Below, piece by piece: positions 56,912 through 64,000 of a stretch of 64,000 nt of DNA (positions are counted from its first letter, which is position 1; each line of letters begins with the position of its first letter). The notes below the pieces were generated by a model, which saw nothing but the letters and a program-made list of their open reading frames with translations, was not told the origin of the DNA and did not search any database. The position numbers and the translations under genes were made by a program. The stretch is from Priestia taiwanensis (GTDB taxonomy: Bacteria > Bacillota > Bacilli > Bacillales > Bacillaceae_G), in contig NZ_BMFK01000001.1 in the NCBI RefSeq assembly GCF_014638355.1, positions 263,160-327,159 of the forward strand. Reading direction: 5' to 3'.

Positions 56912-57993
56912 TGGTGGAAGTACCGATTAAGACAGCTTCGAAAGAGTATCCGTTGTTTATCGGCAATGACGCAATCTACTCGTTAAGTGACGTGATTGAC
57001 GGATTGACACCACGTGTCTCCAGTGTATTCATCATTAGTGAGGAAACGGTAGCAGAATTATATTTAGAAGAAGTAAGAACGAATTTACAAGATTCAATAC
57101 CTGTCTATCATTATGTTGTTCCAAGCGGAGAAGCAAGCAAATCATTTGAGAACTATTATGAGTGTCAAACATTTGCATTGCAGTCTGGTCTTGATCGTAA
57201 TTCAATCATTTTAGCGCTTGGTGGTGGGGTGATTGGTGATTTAGCTGGATTTGTAGCGGCGACGTATATGCGTGGGATTCGATTTATCCAAGTGCCAACA
57301 ACGTTGTTGGCACACGATAGTGCTGTTGGTGGAAAGGTAGCAGTTAATCATCCGCTTGGGAAGAACATTATTGGAGCGTTCCATCAGCCGGAAGCTGTTA
57401 TTTACCATTTACCATTTTTAGCAACGTTACCCGTTGAAGAGTGGCGTTCTGGTTATGGAGAAGTAATTAAGCATGCGTATTTATCAGGGGAAGAGTTTCT
57501 GTCGTGGCTAGAGAAGGAAGTTAGTACGTTAGATGATTTGAAAGACGAAAAACTTCTTCATGTGTTGAAAGAAGGTATTAACGTTAAAGCGCAAATTGTT
57601 GCGAAAGATGAGAAGGAAAGTAATGTACGAGCGTTCTTGAACTTCGGTCATACACTTGGACATGCAATAGAATCAGAGTTAGGGTATGGGAAAATTACCC
57701 ACGGAGATGCAGTAGCAATTGGAATGGTATTTGCACTTCGCATGAGCGAGCATGTGTATGGAAAAGACTTAAACGTTTCGCGTCTACAAGCGTTGCTAGA
57801 GCGATTTGATTATCCAACGATTGATTGCTCTTTAGATGCACATCGCTTAATGGAGAAAATGAAAAAAGATAAGAAATCATATGAGCATACGATTCATATG
57901 GTATTAATGAAAGAGCTTGGACAGATGGAAGTAAGGAAAGTAAATGATGAGGATGTTTTACGTGTTTTAACGACTTTTATAAAAGGGGAGTAG
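56911..57993 (+). CDS. aroB: 3-dehydroquinate synthase
   Basis: 360 residues. NAD motif GGGVIGDLAGF (about 101-111), GGKVAVNHPLGKN (about 139-151) and Zn ligands in NFGHTLGHAIE (about 247-257) are present. It cyclises DAHP to dehydroquinate. Start ATG overlaps the aroC stop. hisC follows four bases after its stop. Confidence 0.95.
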   Translation: MVEVPIKTASKEYPLFIGNDAIYSLSDVIDGLTPRVSSVFIISEETVAELYLEEVRTNLQDSIPVYHYVVPSGEASKSFENYYECQTFALQSGLDRNSIILALGGGVIGDLAGFVAATYMRGIRFIQVPTTLLAHDSAVGGKVAVNHPLGKNIIGAFHQPEAVIYHLPFLATLPVEEWRSGYGEVIKHAYLSGEEFLSWLEKEVSTLDDLKDEKLLHVLKEGINVKAQIVAKDEKESNVRAFLNFGHTLGHAIESELGYGKITHGDAVAIGMVFALRMSEHVYGKDLNVSRLQALLERFDYPTIDCSLDAHRLMEKMKKDKKSYEHTIHMVLMKELGQMEVRKVNDEDVLRVLTTFIKGE

Positions 57994-57997
57994 GGAC

Positions 57998-59086
57998 ATG
58001 AAAGCAAAACAACAGTTATCGTTGCTTCAAGCGTATAAACCGGGGAAACCGATTGATGAAGTAAAACGGGAATTAGGTTTAGAAAAAGTAGTTAAACTTG
58101 CTTCGAATGAGAATCCGTATGGATGCTCAAAACGAGTAAGGCAAGCACTGTATGAACAAGCTTCTCTATCTGTGTATCCAGATGGGGCAGGAACAGGAAT
58201 GAAAGAAGCGATTTCTACACACCTTTCTGTAAATAAGGATGAAATTCTACTTGGTAGTGGTCTAGATGAAGTGATTCAAATAGTGAGTCGAGCACTATTA
58301 ACACAAGAAGATAATATCGTGCAAGCGACTCCGACTTTTTCACAATATAGTCATCATGCTGTTATAGAGGGGGCAGAAGTACGAGAAGTTCCCTTATATG
58401 ACGGAGTGCACGATTTACCTGCAATGTTGCAGGCAATTGATGAACATACGAAGATTGTATGGGTTTGCAACCCGAATAATCCATCAGGAACGTATGTGAA
58501 TGAACAACAATTAATATCTTTCTTACGAGAAGTTCCACCTTCTACACTTGTTATACTAGACGAAGCGTATTACGAGTATGTTGTAGCAACAGATTATCCT
58601 CAAACATTACCGCTTATTCATCAATATCCAAATGTCATGGTGATGCGTACATTTTCGAAAGCATATGGGTTAGCGGGCTTACGAATTGGTTATGCTGTTG
58701 CCAATGCACAGTTAATTGAGCAATTAGAAGTAGCTCGTCTGCCGTTTAATACGTCTAGTCTTGCACAAGCGAGTGCCGTTGTGGCGTTAGAAGATATAGC
58801 TTTTGTTGAAGAGTGTAGAGAGAAGAACCGTAAAGAATTAGAACGTTATTATGATTTTTGTAGGAAGAATCGTCTATTCTACTATCCTTCTGAAACGAAC
58901 TTTATTTTAATGGAGCTTGGTATTTCAGGAGATATGGCATTTCAAGCGCTCCTTCGTGCAGGGTATATTGTGCGTTCGGGTGGTGCGTTAGGATTTCCAA
59001 GTATGATTCGCGTTTCGATTGGAACAGCAGAAGAGAATAAAGGATGTATTGAACAACTTCAACGTCTTGTAGATGAAGCAAGGTGA
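57998..59086 (+). CDS. hisC: Histidinol-phosphate (and probably aromatic) aminotransferase
   Basis: 362 residues, PLP fold type I. NENPYG (about 38-43), NPNNPSGT (about 155-162) and the PLP Lys in FSKAYGLAGLRIGY (Lys about 219) mark the family. It is the only hisC seen and lies in the aro cluster, not the his operon. B. subtilis HisC has the same position and also makes Phe and Tyr, so dual use is likely. SD AAAGGGGAGTAGGG precedes ATG 57998. Confidence 0.93.
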   Translation: MKAKQQLSLLQAYKPGKPIDEVKRELGLEKVVKLASNENPYGCSKRVRQALYEQASLSVYPDGAGTGMKEAISTHLSVNKDEILLGSGLDEVIQIVSRALLTQEDNIVQATPTFSQYSHHAVIEGAEVREVPLYDGVHDLPAMLQAIDEHTKIVWVCNPNNPSGTYVNEQQLISFLREVPPSTLVILDEAYYEYVVATDYPQTLPLIHQYPNVMVMRTFSKAYGLAGLRIGYAVANAQLIEQLEVARLPFNTSSLAQASAVVALEDIAFVEECREKNRKELERYYDFCRKNRLFYYPSETNFILMELGISGDMAFQALLRAGYIVRSGGALGFPSMIRVSIGTAEENKGCIEQLQRLVDEAR

Positions 59087-59184
59087 GAATAGGAGGGGGT
59101 GTCTCTTGTAGATAGGGAGAAATCCCTTCCTTTTCTCCTTATTTAATAGAAAAGGAAGTACATAATGAAGTAGGAGGGGGAAAA
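59087..59184. other. hisC-aroA gap where tyrA would lie in B. subtilis
   Basis: 98 bases with an unused AGGAGGGGG at about 59092-59100, followed within nine bases by TTG then TAG. A weak hairpin (GGAGAAA...TTTCTCC) follows, and then the AGGAGGGGG that serves aroA. No prephenate dehydrogenase sequence is present. Confidence 0.55.
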
Positions 59185-60489
59185 ATGGAGAAGCTAGTAT
59201 TAACTTCTACACGTACAGGTCTAAACGGTACAATTACGGTACCTGGAGATAAATCAATTTCACATCGTGCAGTGATGTTCGGTAGTATTGCTAAAGGGAA
59301 AACAACGGTACAAGGCTTTCTGCCAGGTGAGGATTGCTTAAGTACAATCGATTGTTTCCGTAAACTCGGTGTAAAGATTACGCAAAAAGAGAGTTTTGTG
59401 GAAATTGAAGGGGATGGATTAGAAGGGTTAATAGAGCCAACAGACATATTGAATGTTGGAAACTCGGGAACGACTATTCGTCTTATGTTCGGTGTATTAG
59501 CAAATACACCGTTTCATTCGTGCTTAATTGGTGATGACTCTATTGCAAAACGCCCGATGAAGCGAGTGACAGAACCACTTCGTGAAATGGGAGTAGCAAT
59601 TGAAGGGCGCCAAGGTGGAAACTACACGCCTGTTTCAATTCGTGGCGGTAATGTGATAGGTATTCATTACACATCACCTGTTGCGAGTGCCCAAGTGAAA
59701 TCGGCGATTTTGTTAGCGGGCTTACAAGCAGAAGGCGAAACGATTGTAACGGAACCAGCGAAATCTCGTGACCATACAGAGCGTATGTTACGAGCGTTTG
59801 GTGTTGATGTAGAAGTAGAGGGATTGACAGTTACGTTAAAAGGTAAACAATCGTTACGTGCTACAGATATTGTCGTTCCAGGAGATATTTCATCGGCGGC
59901 ATTTTGGTTAGTAGCAGGTGCGGTTGTGCCAAATAGTCGCCTTGTGTTAGAAGGTGTGGGCGTGAATCCGACAAGAACAGGCATTATTGACGTATTAGAG
60001 CAAATGGGTGCTAACATTCATGTTGAGATGGAAGATGAGGAAGTAGAGCCAATTGCAACGATTACAATTGAAACGTCTTCATTACGAGGGATTGAGATTG
60101 GTGGAGATATTATCCCACGCTTGATTGATGAGATCCCAATCATTGCCTTAGCTGCATCACAAGCAGAGGGTGTAACAATTATTAAAGACGCGAAAGAATT
60201 ACGTGTGAAGGAAACAGACCGTATTCAAACAGTTGTGGACGAGTTAACGAAATTAGGTGTACATATTGAAGCAACAGAAGATGGGATGAAAATATATGGT
60301 GGTTCTTCGTTATCAGGTAATACTGTAAATAGTTACGGTGATCATCGCATCGGAATGATGTTAGCAATCGCTTCTCTGTTAGCAAAAGGAGAAACGACAA
60401 TTGAACAAGCGCATAGCGTTGCGGTATCATATCCGAATTTCTTTGAACAACTTAAGGAATTAGCAGAAGGAGTAAAGGAAAATGAGTAA
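59185..60489 (+). CDS. aroA: 5-Enolpyruvylshikimate-3-phosphate synthase
   Basis: 434 residues. [13 protein letters not shown] (about 13-25, shikimate-3-phosphate Lys/Ser), [12 protein letters not shown] (about 91-102), and [10 protein letters not shown] (about 341-350) are present; the Gly-rich and Ala residues look like a class II EPSPS. It makes EPSP from S3P and PEP. ATG 59185 follows AGGAGGGGG. It overlaps ypiA by eight bases. B. subtilis names it aroE. Confidence 0.95.
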   Translation: MEKLVLTSTRTGLNGTITVPGDKSISHRAVMFGSIAKGKTTVQGFLPGEDCLSTIDCFRKLGVKITQKESFVEIEGDGLEGLIEPTDILNVGNSGTTIRLMFGVLANTPFHSCLIGDDSIAKRPMKRVTEPLREMGVAIEGRQGGNYTPVSIRGGNVIGIHYTSPVASAQVKSAILLAGLQAEGETIVTEPAKSRDHTERMLRAFGVDVEVEGLTVTLKGKQSLRATDIVVPGDISSAAFWLVAGAVVPNSRLVLEGVGVNPTRTGIIDVLEQMGANIHVEMEDEEVEPIATITIETSSLRGIEIGGDIIPRLIDEIPIIALAASQAEGVTIIKDAKELRVKETDRIQTVVDELTKLGVHIEATEDGMKIYGGSSLSGNTVNSYGDHRIGMMLAIASLLAKGETTIEQAHSVAVSYPNFFEQLKELAEGVKENE

Positions 60490-61741
60490 TTTAGAAACAA
60501 TCATTTCATGGATTGAGCATGGAGAAACAGAAAAAGGACTAGAACAATTAAAAGGATTTGTAAAGACAGCTTCTGATGATGAGAAGTTTTACGTAGCAAA
60601 TTATTACATGCAGTTAGGTTTTATGGAAGAAGCAGGGGAGTTAGTTGAAGAATTAGCATTGAAGTATCCAGAAGAAGGGCAAATTAACATCTTACGTGCA
60701 GAAATCTTATTAGAGCTTGATGAAGAAGATAAGGCAATGGAAGTGTTAAATGATATCGCACCTGAGGATAGCGTATACGTACAAGCGTTAGTTCTACAAG
60801 CAGATATTTATCAAATGCAAGGTATTGATGAAGTGGCGGAGCAAAAATTACTACAAGCGAAAGAGTTAATGCCAGATGAAGCAATTATTACGTTCGGTTT
60901 AGCCGAGTTTTATTTAAGCCGTGAAGATTTCTACAAGAGCACACAGTATTACCGTAGCCTGATAGAAGAACATAAAGAAATGAACGGCATTTCGCTTTCA
61001 CTACGCTTAGCAGAAAGTTTAAGTGGTATCGGTGAATGGCAAGAGGCAATCGAGTATTATGAAGAAGGTTTAAAGGATACGAAAGAATTATATGCAATGT
61101 TCCAATATGCAACGACGTTAGTGAAAGCGGAGTTCTACACACGTGCAGTTAGTGTGTTAACAGAGTTGAAAGAAATGGATCCGCACTTCACAGGTATCTA
61201 TATCTTATTAGCACGAGCTTATGAGCATGAAGAGATGTTACAAGAGAGTTATGATACGTTGCAAGAAGGATTGAAAACAGATGAGTATAACATTGATTTA
61301 TATGTTGCAGCCGCAAAAATCGCAGTAAAACAACAAAAGACAGAAGAAGCAGAGAAAATGTTAGGTGAAGCGCTAAGTTTAGAACCTAGTCATGTAGAAG
61401 GAACATTAATGCTTTCTCACTTATATATTAATGAGGAGAAGTATGAAGAAACTGTTCAATTATTAGAGGATACACAAAAGCACGGAGAGCATGATCCACA
61501 GTTTGAATGGGACTTCGCAACGGCGAAAAGGCATTTGGAAATGTATGAAGAGGCATACAAACATTATCAGGAAGCATATACTTCTTTTAAGAATGATGTC
61601 AGCTTCTTAGAGGAGTACGGATACTTTTTAATAGAGGAAGGCGAACGAGAAGAAGCGAAGCGATTATTTGAGCGTGCATTAAAGATTGATCCTACGCTTA
61701 TGCATGTAGAAGAAATTATTCAAGATTTGAACGGTGAATGA
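60482..61741 (+). CDS. ypiA: TPR protein YpiA
   Basis: 419 residues, about 11 tetratricopeptide repeats, acidic. The repeats recur every 34 residues (for example [20 protein letters not shown] and [18 protein letters not shown]). No enzyme domain or signal peptide. It follows aroA as ypiA does in B. subtilis and overlaps it by eight bases, so expression is coupled. Role unknown. Confidence 0.88.
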   Translation: MSNLETIISWIEHGETEKGLEQLKGFVKTASDDEKFYVANYYMQLGFMEEAGELVEELALKYPEEGQINILRAEILLELDEEDKAMEVLNDIAPEDSVYVQALVLQADIYQMQGIDEVAEQKLLQAKELMPDEAIITFGLAEFYLSREDFYKSTQYYRSLIEEHKEMNGISLSLRLAESLSGIGEWQEAIEYYEEGLKDTKELYAMFQYATTLVKAEFYTRAVSVLTELKEMDPHFTGIYILLARAYEHEEMLQESYDTLQEGLKTDEYNIDLYVAAAKIAVKQQKTEEAEKMLGEALSLEPSHVEGTLMLSHLYINEEKYEETVQLLEDTQKHGEHDPQFEWDFATAKRHLEMYEEAYKHYQEAYTSFKNDVSFLEEYGYFLIEEGEREEAKRLFERALKIDPTLMHVEEIIQDLNGE

Positions 61742-61807
61742 AGGAATTTATAACGTGCGTATGGAATGTAAATAACTAAAGAAAATGAACAGAGGAGGGA
61801 ATACAAA

Positions 61808-62362
61808 ATGACGACCCCTGTTTCTGTGAATGAAAAGAAAGACTTTGTGAAATGGTTTTTAGGTAATTATCAGTTGAAGCAACGTGAATGTGTGTGGATT
61901 CTGAATTACTTAATGAGCCACGATCAACTGATGAGGAAGGTTCACTTTGTCGAGCATGCGAAGTATTGTCCGAGAGGAATTGTAATGTCAGCAAATTGTG
62001 TGAAAGAAAGTCCATTTCATTTCTACAAGCAAAATGTGATGACAACTGATGCGGAAAAGTCTTTTCATGATATCCGTTTAAATCGTGAAGAAGATATTTA
62101 TATTCAGTTGAATTTTAAAGACTCTTTCAAAAATGCCCAGTATGTCGCAGTAGTGGAAGATAATCCGTATTTGCCGAAGAATCTGGAAGGAAATGAAAAG
62201 GATCGTATGATTGCAGAGCGTGTCCTCGAAGAAAGCATTCAAGTGTATCAACGAAAGAAAGTGTTGCAACTTATTGATGAGGCGTTAGATCGCCAAGATA
62301 AAGAAGCGTTTGAGCAGTTAACGGAGAGATTGAAGGCTCTGTCTAGTAGTAAATCATCCTAA
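61808..62362 (+). CDS. ypiB: YpiB family protein (UPF0302)
   Basis: 184 residues. It starts [21 protein letters not shown] and contains [13 protein letters not shown] (about 28-40), the core of UPF0302, with a C-terminal IDEAL-like region ([14 protein letters not shown], about 156-169). IDEAL regions can interact with partner proteins. SD GGAGGGAA precedes ATG 61808. Order ypiA-ypiB-ypiF follows B. subtilis. Confidence 0.9.
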   Translation: MTTPVSVNEKKDFVKWFLGNYQLKQRECVWILNYLMSHDQLMRKVHFVEHAKYCPRGIVMSANCVKESPFHFYKQNVMTTDAEKSFHDIRLNREEDIYIQLNFKDSFKNAQYVAVVEDNPYLPKNLEGNEKDRMIAERVLEESIQVYQRKKVLQLIDEALDRQDKEAFEQLTERLKALSSSKSS

Positions 62363-62398
62363 AAAGAAAGTAAGGGAAATTCCTTACTTTCTTTTTTA
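62361..62398 (+). terminator. Terminator after ypiB
   Basis: AAAAAGAAAGTAAGG (62361-62375) pairs with CCTTACTTTCTTTTTT (62382-62397). Confidence 0.9.
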
Positions 62399-62535
62399 TT
62401 GTTTTTGTAAGAGAGGAAGCGTTTTCTTTATCGCTAAAAAAAATTTCTAAAACGAAGGGTTATCTTTTTGAAAAAAAGAAAGATTGTGCTTTAATAGAAT
62501 TATATGGATTCATCTAACAACAGGGAGAGAGTAAA

Positions 62536-62991
62536 ATGGATTGGAATGAAAAAGATATAGGAATTGCGTTAAGCGCAAAAGAATACGTTGATACAGCTAT
62601 CATTCCTCTAGTTCCTATTACATGGGGCGAAGAAGCGAAGGTAGCGGTGAAATCAGGTGAGTTTATTTCACTATTTAGTAAGGCGATGGAACACAAGTAC
62701 AAGGGAAGAATCCTGTTGTTACCACCATTTACATACTTAGTGCATGAAGAGGTAGTCAGCAAGAAAGAACGCCTACGTGCATGGGAAGAAGTGTTGAAGA
62801 AAGAAGGCCTTAAGCATGTGTTCTATTTAACAAGTGATCATCTTAATAAAGAGATGGAGAAAGAAGTAGAAGGAACAGTTATTTGGCTTCCTGCGCTTCC
62901 ATTAGCGATGATGGATGAGAAGACACAGCAGGAATTGTTGCATGCCCAAATCGATGAAGTGATGACTTTATTGAAGAAAGAATGGGAATAA
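62536..62991 (+). CDS. ypiF: YpiF/DUF2487 family protein
   Basis: 151 residues, soluble. It starts MDWNEKDIGIALSAKEYVDT and has LLLPPFTYL (about 56-64), as in YpiF. Lies directly before the qcr genes, as in B. subtilis. SD AGGGAGAG precedes ATG 62536. Function unknown. Confidence 0.88.
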   Translation: MDWNEKDIGIALSAKEYVDTAIIPLVPITWGEEAKVAVKSGEFISLFSKAMEHKYKGRILLLPPFTYLVHEEVVSKKERLRAWEEVLKKEGLKHVFYLTSDHLNKEMEKEVEGTVIWLPALPLAMMDEKTQQELLHAQIDEVMTLLKKEWE

Positions 62992-63133
62992 TGCGGTAAA
63001 TTAACTATTTCTAATATTGGGAGTAGTATGATATTGACCGTTTTGTGTTCAGTATTATATTATGATAGTGTCCTAGTTTTATCTTTATATAGACTCATTA
63101 GCTCATTCATGTTTTATAGAGGGGGGAATTTTC

Positions 63134-63637
63134 ATGAGTGGAAAAGTTTCACGTCGTCAGTTCTTAAACTATACGTTAACTGGCGTAGGGGGATTTATGG
63201 CAGCAGGAATTATGATGCCAATGGTTCGTTTTGCGGTTGATCCAGTATTAAAACCTGCAAAAGAGCAAGACATGGTTCCAGTTGGATTATTGGAGAAAGA
63301 TATTACAACAGAACCGAAGAAAGTTGACTTCAAAGTCAAGCAAGTAGATGGTTGGTACAAATCGGACGAGCCTAAATCAGCGTGGGTGTACAAAACAGAT
63401 AGTGGGGAAATCGTTGCGTTATCACCTGTTTGTAAGCATTTAGGTTGTACAATTGACTGGAATAGTGATCCGTCTCATCCAAATCAATTCTACTGTCCGT
63501 GTCATGCGGGACGATATGAGAAAGATGGAAAGAATGTTCCAGGAACACCTCCGCTTGCTCCACTTGATGTGTACGATTCAGATATGAAAGACGGTGCACT
63601 TTATTTAGGTAAAGCAAGACCAAAGGGAGGTAAGTAA
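63134..63637 (+). CDS. qcrA: Menaquinol-cytochrome c reductase Rieske iron-sulfur subunit
   Basis: 167 residues. Twin-Arg-like start (SRRQFLNYTLTGVGGF) and one membrane helix precede a Rieske domain. The 2Fe-2S ligands lie in CKHLGCTID (Cys97 and His99 region) and CPCHAGRYEKDGKN (Cys, His). It passes electrons from menaquinol in the bc complex. SD GGGGGGAAT precedes ATG 63134. qcrB follows after five bases. Confidence 0.95.
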   Translation: MSGKVSRRQFLNYTLTGVGGFMAAGIMMPMVRFAVDPVLKPAKEQDMVPVGLLEKDITTEPKKVDFKVKQVDGWYKSDEPKSAWVYKTDSGEIVALSPVCKHLGCTIDWNSDPSHPNQFYCPCHAGRYEKDGKNVPGTPPLAPLDVYDSDMKDGALYLGKARPKGGK

Positions 63638-63642
63638 GGGCT

Positions 63643-64000
63643 ATGTTGAATAAAATTTATGATTGGGTAGATGAGCGCTTAGATATTACACCTCTTTGGC
63701 GTGACATCGCGGATCACGAAGTTCCAGAACACGTGAACCCAGCTCATCATTTCTCAGCGTTTGTTTATTGCTTTGGTGGGCTAACATTCTTCGTAACAGT
63801 TATCCAAATCTTATCAGGTATGTTCTTGACGATGTACTATGTTCCTGATATTAAAAATGCATGGGAATCTGTTTATTACTTACAAAACGAAGTAGCATTC
63901 GGAAAAATCGTACGTGGTATGCATCACTGGGGTGCGAGTTTAGTTATCGTTATGATGTTCCTACATACGTTACGTGTATTCTTCCAAGGTGCTTATAAGA
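63643..64000 (+). CDS. qcrB: Menaquinol-cytochrome c reductase cytochrome b subunit (partial, cut by window end)
   Basis: ATG 63643 follows GGGAGGTAAG. The first 119 residues read MLNKIYDWVDERLDITPLW..., then a first helix with FSAFVYCFGGLTFF, and the heme-ligand region MHHWGASLVIVMMFLHTLRVFF at the end. This is the N-terminal part of cytochrome b6; the gene continues beyond 64000. Confidence 0.93.
   Translation, partial: MLNKIYDWVDERLDITPLWRDIADHEVPEHVNPAHHFSAFVYCFGGLTFFVTVIQILSGMFLTMYYVPDIKNAWESVYYLQNEVAFGKIVRGMHHWGASLVIVMMFLHTLRVFFQGAYK

Overview
The window is chromosomal DNA of a low-GC, spore-forming Firmicute, most likely a Bacillus related to the B. cereus group. Reasons: AT-rich, strongly purine-biased coding strand; AAGGAGG-type ribosome binding sites; sporulation genes (spoIVA, spoVIF-like, ypzI, yphF); exosporium-type proteins; a perfect PlcR box with a PlcR-like HTH gene; and a gene order from ypfA to qcrB that follows B. 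subtilis 168 (ypfA-ypfB-cmk-ypfD ... der-gpsA ... yphE-yphF-spoIVA-hbs-mtrA ... hepS-menG-hepT-ndk ... cheR-aroF-aroB-hisC-aroE-ypiA-ypiB-ypiF-qcrAB). No rRNA, tRNA, CRISPR array, IS element or prophage was seen.

Layout. 0-19 kb is an accessory, mostly monocistronic region: small membrane and TPR proteins, DinB, two Nudix hydrolases, a frameshifted MFS exporter, an extracellular M4 protease (nprB) behind a PlcR box, a truncated PlcR-like regulator, a methyltransferase behind a possible leader peptide, DUF2785, PP2C-like, Nif3-like, GNAT, an EEP-fold phosphatase, a lysozyme-like protein, YhgE/Pip, glutamate dehydrogenase with a cre site, an amidase, DUF523 and a P-loop kinase. 18.5-27.5 kb holds an EamA exporter with its probable GntR regulator, the Mn-dependent pyrophosphatase ppaC behind a structured terminator, a GC-rich Bacillaceae palindromic repeat, a second histidyl-tRNA synthetase behind a His-codon leader peptide and attenuator, ypdA, a 27-residue amphipathic peptide, a TRM11-like methyltransferase and asparaginase. 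27.5-43.5 kb is the conserved ypfA-to-hup backbone (cmk, S1-like protein, YIEGIA pair, der, gpsA, spoIVA, hup). It is interrupted at 35.2-39.5 kb by two exosporium-like paralogues, an S51 peptidase, a hexapeptide acetyltransferase and a DUF3900 protein. 43.5-64 kb is folE, hepS-menG-hepT (menaquinone), a DinB protein, ndk, the complete hisZGDBHAFIE operon, cheR, aroC-aroB-hisC-aroA, ypiA-ypiB-ypiF and the start of the cytochrome bc complex (qcrA, qcrB cut by the window end).

How it works together. The his operon lacks hisC; the gene lies 3 kb downstream in the aro cluster, so histidine and aromatic synthesis probably share one aminotransferase. Compared with B. subtilis the cluster has no mtrB, aroH, trp genes or tyrA. 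Menaquinone and chorismate genes sit beside the respiratory qcr genes. The most notable regulatory object is the attenuator at 21.79-21.94 kb: a short peptide with three consecutive His codons, then alternating RNA hairpins that end in a strong intrinsic terminator just before hisS2. It suggests ribosome-mediated histidine sensing where Firmicutes usually use a T-box.
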